A DNA stretch of 24,476 bases, taken from a virus. The stretch is taken from positions 1-24,476 of the IMG/VR virus record IMGVR_UViG_3300044946_000125. One strand, 5' to 3'. Both the position numbers and the translations under genes were made by a program. Below the pieces are notes generated by a model that saw only the letters and a list, made by a program, of their open reading frames with translations, did not search any database and had not been told where the DNA came from. Each line of letters starts with the position of its first letter. The stretch's first letter is position 1. Shown in pieces: positions 20,548 through 24,476 of this stretch.

Positions 20548-22317
20548 CTAAGCCTCGATCGCGCTCTTCTCGATCACTTCGGCGGGATTTCGGATGTGCT
20601 CAGGGAGTGTCGCGCGCACCCGCATGAGCTCCTCGGGCGAGAGCTGCACGAGGCCGGGCGGCGGGAGACCATCACGCTTCGCGTACTCCTCGAGACGCCA
20701 CTGCACGACGTGCCAGAGCACCTTGTAGGCATCCTGCGGGCCGATGTCCCACTGACACTGCGACACCCCGGCACCGTTCCTTTTGCCCCCGATGCGCTTG
20801 TAGAGCTCCTCCGTCTCCGCGGCCGCCGGCGCCTCGGTGCAGCGATCCCAGCCGTAGTGCATCTGGTGACAGGCCGGCGCCTCATCGTTCCCGCGGCCCT
20901 TGCACACGGTCCCCACGCTCGCGAGCGAGTGGGTGTTGACCCAGTGCTTGGTCAAGTTCTCCTGGGATGAGTGCGACAGGAAGATCACCTTCGGCATCTC
21001 CTCCATCGCCATGGCGTTGAGCACCCCGGTCTCGGGCCCCACGATCACATCGCACTCTTGAGCCAAGGCGAGTGAGTCGCGGATCGAGTACTTGCCCGAT
21101 CGGCAGTGCGCGCGCGGGGTCTCCTCCCAGCCCTTCTCGAGGATCACGCCGTCCTCACCGCCCACGAACACCACCGACACCTCGGGGAAGTCGACCAGGA
21201 GCCCGGACACGGCGTTGTCGACGAAGGGCCAGATCTTGTGCACCGATGAGCCGGTGAGCGCCCAGAGCACGAGGAAGGAGCCGAGCGCCTTCTTCTCGAG
21301 CTTCGCCCACTTTTTCTCGGCCTCGGTTGCGTAGAAGTGGATCCGGTGCGGCGCATCCGGCACGCCCGCGATCAAGTGCTGGCGATCGACGTAGTTCCAA
21401 TTGAGGATCTCGTGCCGCGCGGCCGGTGAGTAGGTATCGACGGGCCGGCCCGCCATCGAGAGAAGGCCGCCCTCGACGGACTCGGAGAGGTTCACCCACT
21501 TGTCGAACTTTTTCTTGTGGTGCTCCCAGAAGGAGCCGAGCGCCTGGTCGGGGACCTGGCCGCGCCCTTGGATGTAGAACTCATCAATGTGCGGGTCGTG
21601 CTCGATCGAGTCATACCCCGGGCCTTCGGCGCAGTAGAGCGTGATGTGATAGCCCTGCTCTTTGAGCGCGGCGAATACCGAGGCCGCCTGCATCGAGTCG
21701 CCGATCGCGCCGTAGCGCACGACGCCGCAGGTCTTGCCGATCGGCCGCGGGCGATCGTGGTGGAAGAAGCGCGGGGTCTCGAGCGTCTTCTTGAACACGA
21801 AGAAGAGCGAGTACTCGATGCCCTCGCTCCGTTTCTGATAGTCCATCAGATCGAAGGGGACCTTGGCCGCGTGCATGACCTTCATGAGGCCGTTGAAGGT
21901 CACGTTCCACTTGTGATCGGGGTTCGCGCCCTCCTCGCCCACCTTCGGATACTCATCCGCATCGGGCAGATAGAGCACCATGTAGCCGCCGACCTTGACC
22001 ACCCGCCACCACTCGCGCAGGCACTTCACGAGCTTGTCCTCCTCGATGTGCTCTAGCAAATGGGATGAAAAAACGAAGTCCATCTGCTCATCGGCCAGGA
22101 TCGAAAGGTCTGCCGCGTGCTGCACGAAGAGATCGGGCCGCACCATCTGCTGGCCGAAGAGCAGCGCATCGACGTTGTTGTCGACGGTGATGAAGTGCGG
22201 GAAGGTGCGCGAGTTCCCGGCGCCGATGTCGAGGCCCTTGCCCCGCGTCCACTTGACGATCTCCCAGGAGATCTTCGCCGATTCGTTGCCCTGTGGGCCG
22301 TCTTTTGTCCAAGTCAC
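20548..22317 (-). CDS. Methyltransferase-glycosyltransferase (GT9-like) fusion
   Basis: A 589-residue two-enzyme protein from GTG 22317, behind AAGAGGGGA. Residues about 25-180 are a class I AdoMet methyltransferase: motif I GLDIGAGN (28-35), an acidic VDN after strand 2 (45-47), SSHLLEHI (84-91) and WRVVKVGGYMVLYLPD (104-119). Residues about 195-470 resemble heptosyltransferase family GT9: VVRYGAIGDSMQAASVFAAL (199-218) as the acceptor-side glycine loop and VGPETGVLNAMAMEEMPKVI (426-445) as the sugar-nucleotide site. A Cys-rich tail follows (CKGRGNDEAPACH, WDRC, CQWDIGPQDAY). It might modify host LPS or a virion component. An intergenic hairpin precedes it, and it is framed by virion genes. 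Both folds are clear; acceptor and donor are unknown. Confidence 0.82.
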   Translation of the reverse strand: MTWTKDGPQGNESAKISWEIVKWTRGKGLDIGAGNSRTFPHFITVDNNVDALLFGQQMVRPDLFVQHAADLSILADEQMDFVFSSHLLEHIEEDKLVKCLREWWRVVKVGGYMVLYLPDADEYPKVGEEGANPDHKWNVTFNGLMKVMHAAKVPFDLMDYQKRSEGIEYSLFFVFKKTLETPRFFHHDRPRPIGKTCGVVRYGAIGDSMQAASVFAALKEQGYHITLYCAEGPGYDSIEHDPHIDEFYIQGRGQVPDQALGSFWEHHKKKFDKWVNLSESVEGGLLSMAGRPVDTYSPAARHEILNWNYVDRQHLIAGVPDAPHRIHFYATEAEKKWAKLEKKALGSFLVLWALTGSSVHKIWPFVDNAVSGLLVDFPEVSVVFVGGEDGVILEKGWEETPRAHCRSGKYSIRDSLALAQECDVIVGPETGVLNAMAMEEMPKVIFLSHSSQENLTKHWVNTHSLASVGTVCKGRGNDEAPACHQMHYGWDRCTEAPAAAETEELYKRIGGKRNGAGVSQCQWDIGPQDAYKVLWHVVQWRLEEYAKRDGLPPPGLVQLSPEELMRVRATLPEHIRNPAEVIEKSAIEA

Positions 22318-22346
22318 TGCTGTTCCCCTCTTACGTTAGATGCGCA

Positions 22347-22370
22347 GACGCCCGCAGCGAGGCGGGCGTC
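22347..22370. terminator. Intergenic GC-rich hairpin before the fusion enzyme gene
   Basis: GACGCCCGC (22347-22355) and GCGGGCGTC (22362-22370) form a perfect 9-bp stem with a 6-nt AGCGAG loop. It lies in the gap between the coiled-coil gene and the methyltransferase-GT9 gene. No T-run follows on the minus strand, so full termination is unlikely. Partial termination or mRNA protection is possible. Confidence 0.5.
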
Positions 22371-22392
22371 CGTTTCGTCAAGGCCTCTCAGC

Positions 22393-22842
22393 CTATTTCG
22401 GTTTTTGAGCTCCACGGGCCGGATCCTTCCCAGGCGGGTGGAGCTGCGCGGAGGTGGGCCCGCTGTACACCTCGGGCGGCTCCGGATCGGGCGGCGTGGG
22501 CGCCGGCGTCTCGGCCTTCTTCTCGAGCTGCGCCATCAGGCGCTCGAGGAGCTCGTTGGTGCGCTTCTGGCTGTCCTCGAGGTCCTTGATCCGATTCTGC
22601 AGGACCTGGTTCTCCTCGAGGAGCTCGTCCGCGTGCTTGGGCAGCGGCACACCGAACTTATAGCCGACCGGGGCGTGATCGCCCTTGTAATGCATCTCGC
22701 GCCCTTCGTACTCCTGGATGAACTTCACTTCGACGAAGCCATCCGAGTAGACGACGCCGTGTGGCTTCGTCGGGTTGAAGAGCCGCACGCCGTCATCGGT
22801 GAAGCGGTCGCGCTCGATCTTGATCTTTTTGACTGCTGACAT
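22393..22842 (-). CDS. Coiled-coil virion-region protein
   Basis: A 149-residue protein from ATG 22842 with AAGAGGGGAT upstream. The N-terminal half (KKIKIERDRFTDDGVRLFNP through VYSDGFVEVKFIQEYEGREM) is charged and strand-like. Residues about 72-110 (ADELLEENQVLQNRIKDLED, then SQKRTNELLERLMAQLEKKA) form a strong coiled coil. The C-terminus is proline rich. No family recognised; it could be a scaffold or minor virion protein. It precedes the hairpin and the fusion enzyme. Confidence 0.6.
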   Translation of the reverse strand: MSAVKKIKIERDRFTDDGVRLFNPTKPHGVVYSDGFVEVKFIQEYEGREMHYKGDHAPVGYKFGVPLPKHADELLEENQVLQNRIKDLEDSQKRTNELLERLMAQLEKKAETPAPTPPDPEPPEVYSGPTSAQLHPPGKDPARGAQKPK

Positions 22843-22854
22843 TTCGATCCCCTC

Positions 22855-23292
22855 TTAGTCCCAGAGACAGTTGGCGCTGCCGAGCGTCGCGGATCCCGAG
22901 ATCTCAACGACGAGTGCGCCGTTATACCGAATACCCGGCCAGCCGATGGTGGATGAGCCCGTGATGAAAGCGCCGGCGGCGCTCGCGGTGCCGTTCGCGA
23001 TCAGGTTCGTGGTGGTGGCGGTGTTGGTGCCGAGGCCTGTGGGCGGGATCACATCGAAGACGTTGACCACCTGCGCAGCGCCACCCGTGCCCGTGCCCGT
23101 GGTGGTGTTGGTCCCGAGGCCATTGAAACTCACCCCGTAGAAGACCGATGGATACTGCCCCGCCGGCGTCGGCGCCATGTAGCCCTGCGCGTTCACCGCC
23201 GGCCCCGGATTCACCGTGAAGGTCGCCGTGTTTGACTGCGTGCCCGCCTGGAGCGGCGTGTATTTGCAGTTGTCCTGGTAGAGGTTCGGCAC
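22855..23292 (-). CDS. Putative virion protein, Thr/Gly/Asn-rich
   Basis: A 145-residue protein; the start is GTG 23292, 3 nt after the previous stop. Composition is low in charge and rich in Thr, Gly, Asn and Ala (GLGTNTTTGTGTGGAAQVVN; GLGTNTATTTNLIANGTASA), with two GLGTNT repeats about 28 residues apart. This is typical of beta-rich structural proteins such as head decoration or fibre components. It ends ISGSATLGSANCLWD. No family assigned; its place in the virion operon supports a structural role. Confidence 0.55.
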   Translation of the reverse strand: MPNLYQDNCKYTPLQAGTQSNTATFTVNPGPAVNAQGYMAPTPAGQYPSVFYGVSFNGLGTNTTTGTGTGGAAQVVNVFDVIPPTGLGTNTATTTNLIANGTASAAGAFITGSSTIGWPGIRYNGALVVEISGSATLGSANCLWD

Positions 23293-23295
23293 GGG

Positions 23296-23721
23296 TCAGA
23301 GCCGATCGAGCATGTTGTTGCGCTCGGCGAAGCCCACCTCACCGTCGACGTTCATCTCATCGTAGAAGGCGTCCTGGTGCGCCTTCGTGTATTCATCGTC
23401 GGTGGCGCGCATCGGCAGGCGCTTGAAGCCCTTCGCGACCGCCTCGCTGTTCCAATCTCGAGACACATCGGACTCACCGCCCATCGTGGTCGCAAACTTG
23501 CGCTGGTCGGTCTCCTCCTGGTCCTCCATGTCCATGCCCGGCGGGAGCGAGTTGAACATCGCCGCGTTGGTCGAGGGGTCGGGCTTGACGCTCGCGTTCT
23601 CCTTGCCCGGCATGCCCTTCTTCGTGCGCGCGCTCGAGTCACTCTTCCAGCCCGAGTGCGCATCGTCGTTACCCTGCTGCGGGTAATCGACTTGGAACTT
23701 CTCCTGTAAGATGCCCGGCAT
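23296..23721 (-). CDS. Virion-region protein, paralogue of the 23731-24165 product
   Basis: A 141-residue polar protein from ATG 23721. Residues 54-77 (MFNSLPPGMDMEDQEETDQR) match a segment of the upstream gene product (MLQSLPPGMDIEDQENADIR) at nearly every position, followed in both by a Met/Gly/Asp-Trp stretch. Outside this the two differ. Rich in Asp, Glu, Lys and Met, with no signal peptide or membrane segment. Function unknown; a minor virion or assembly protein is possible. No clear ribosome site precedes the start. Confidence 0.58.
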   Translation of the reverse strand: MPGILQEKFQVDYPQQGNDDAHSGWKSDSSARTKKGMPGKENASVKPDPSTNAAMFNSLPPGMDMEDQEETDQRKFATTMGGESDVSRDWNSEAVAKGFKRLPMRATDDEYTKAHQDAFYDEMNVDGEVGFAERNNMLDRL

Positions 23722-23730
23722 GGCGGCGGG

Positions 23731-24165
23731 CTACTTGTTGGTCTCGCCGGGGCGGCCGCGATCCGCACCGCTCGTCCACCCATCGCCCGGGTAGCCCATG
23801 TCGGTGATCGTCTTGAAGGGCATCTTCCGGATGTCCGCGTTCTCCTGATCCTCGATGTCCATGCCCGGCGGCAAAGACTGGAGCATCACGTTCGCGCCGC
23901 CTTCGACCAGGCCCTTCTTGGTGAGGTACCCGTCATCGCGGATACCGACCATCTCGTTGCCCTCGATGTGCGCGGAGTTCGGGAGGAAGTTCACGTCCGC
24001 GTAGCGATCGCCCTTCATCTCGTGGCGCTTGCCGCCGCGCGCATTCGCGCTCTTCACGATCGCTTCCTTCGAGGGGCTCTTGCCGCCCGAGGTCTTCGTG
24101 GAAAGACCGTCCGGGGCCACCTGCGGTGACTCGTAGACGCCCTTTTGCTTCATGCCTTTTGCCAT
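23731..24165 (-). CDS. Virion-region protein, paralogue of the 23296-23721 product
   Basis: A 144-residue basic and polar protein from ATG 24165 with AAGGAGAG upstream. The N-terminal half is lysine/glycine rich (MAKGMKQKGVYESPQ; SANARGGKRHEMKGDRYADV). The middle holds FLPNSAHIEGNEMVGIRDDG and then the shared motif SLPPGMDIEDQENADIRKMP, also in the next gene. It may be a product of tandem duplication. No known family. It lies just downstream of a GC-rich hairpin. Confidence 0.58.
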   Translation of the reverse strand: MAKGMKQKGVYESPQVAPDGLSTKTSGGKSPSKEAIVKSANARGGKRHEMKGDRYADVNFLPNSAHIEGNEMVGIRDDGYLTKKGLVEGGANVMLQSLPPGMDIEDQENADIRKMPFKTITDMGYPGDGWTSGADRGRPGETNK

Positions 24166-24195
24166 CTGCGCTCTCCTTGGAGCTCGTGAAACGAT

Positions 24196-24219
24196 GAGGG
24201 CGGTGGCAGTCCCGCCCTC
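24196..24219. terminator. Intergenic GC-rich hairpin
   Basis: GAGGGCGG (24196-24203) and CCGCCCTC (24212-24219) form a perfect 8-bp stem with an 8-nt loop, between the right-edge gene and the 24165 gene. No T-run follows on the minus strand. It may attenuate transcription or fix an mRNA end after a highly expressed upstream head gene. Confidence 0.45.
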
Positions 24220-24225
24220 GAGGGA

Positions 24226-24476
24226 TCAGGCCGCCACAGCAGCAAGCGGCTGGATCTGGTAGTCGAGCTCGACCGTCTCGGTCGCCGTCGCATCGGTCCC
24301 GGAGACCACGTAGAAGTACGAGCCCTGTGGGATCACGATGCCACCCAGGCCCGCGGTGCCGGTGTTCGTGTTCAACTGCGCCTGGCTATAGGCGCCCACC
24401 TGGTTGGTGAACGTGCCCGAGGCGCCGAACTGCCCGCCGAGCACATAAGGCCCGTAGGTCGTGGTCGACAATGACA
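24226..24476 (-). CDS. Putative head/virion protein, 5' end beyond window
   Basis: About 83 visible codons, open to the right edge. Only a TTG at 24471 is available as an internal start, so the true start may lie outside. The sequence (TTYGPYVLGGQFGASGTFTN, then QVGAYSQAQLNTNTGTAGLG, then VIPQGSYFYVVSGTDATATE) is low in charge and beta-prone with many Gly, Thr and Ser, like small phage head decoration or virion proteins. It ends LDYQIQPLAAVAA and is followed by a hairpin, which would fit a highly expressed gene. Family unknown. Confidence 0.5.
   Translation of the reverse strand, partial: SLSTTTYGPYVLGGQFGASGTFTNQVGAYSQAQLNTNTGTAGLGGIVIPQGSYFYVVSGTDATATETVELDYQIQPLAAVAA

Noticed and set aside
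1-24476. CRISPR array, insertion sequence or retron-like element
   Set aside because: No regularly spaced repeats, no transposase or reverse transcriptase motifs, and no terminal inverted repeats were seen.

Overview
The window is a contiguous piece of a temperate tailed phage (or a complete prophage) of a GC-rich proteobacterium. I see no host housekeeping gene. The host assignment rests on codon use that is strongly G/C-ending, a CsrA of the gamma/betaproteobacterial type, a 46-nt tRNA 3' half with a CAU anticodon used as the attachment core, and a parS-like palindrome of the chromosomal ParB type. The late gene order matches P22-like podoviruses: a gp4-like adaptor, a gp10-like tail hub, then three ejection proteins in the gp7-gp20-gp16 order.

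Layout. (1) 1-2797, minus strand: a tightly overlapping early operon of small phage proteins (zinc-binding and hypothetical) ending in a VRR-NUC nuclease cut by the window edge. (2) 2798-3073: a gene-free gap with two DnaA-box-like sites at its edge. (3) 3074-4200: the switch region. Two minus-strand DNA-binding proteins (RHH-like, HTH) face a plus-strand XRE regulator. Near-identical 14-bp operators lie inside the spacers of two predicted promoters, one for each direction. (4) 4229-7447, plus strand: an early operon with a zinc-ribbon protein, a recombination-associated phage protein, a phage CsrA, an excisionase-like HTH protein and a tyrosine integrase. (5) 7388-7591: attachment region, with a tRNA 3' fragment flanked by two copies of a 17-bp direct repeat and a near-perfect parS-like site. 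(6) 7593-9768, minus: lysis cassette (small TM protein, lysozyme-like endolysin, holin-like proteins, nested Rz/Rz1). (7) 9778-24476, minus: virion genes plus several enzyme genes unusual for a virion operon: a methyltransferase-GT9 fusion, a SET-domain protein, a cupin-like protein and a PurD-like ATP-grasp enzyme.

Integration. The attachment core lies between int and the lysis genes with phage genes on both sides. This is the attP arrangement of a circular or circularly permuted phage genome rather than a prophage end. Terminase, portal and capsid should lie past the right edge and replication genes past the left edge.

The most notable points are the repeated operator-in-spacer promoter design with a predicted leaderless repressor mRNA, the parS-like site beside attP, the phage csrA, and the enzyme cargo inside the tail/ejection operon. 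All functional calls come from reading protein motifs by eye; no database search was run.
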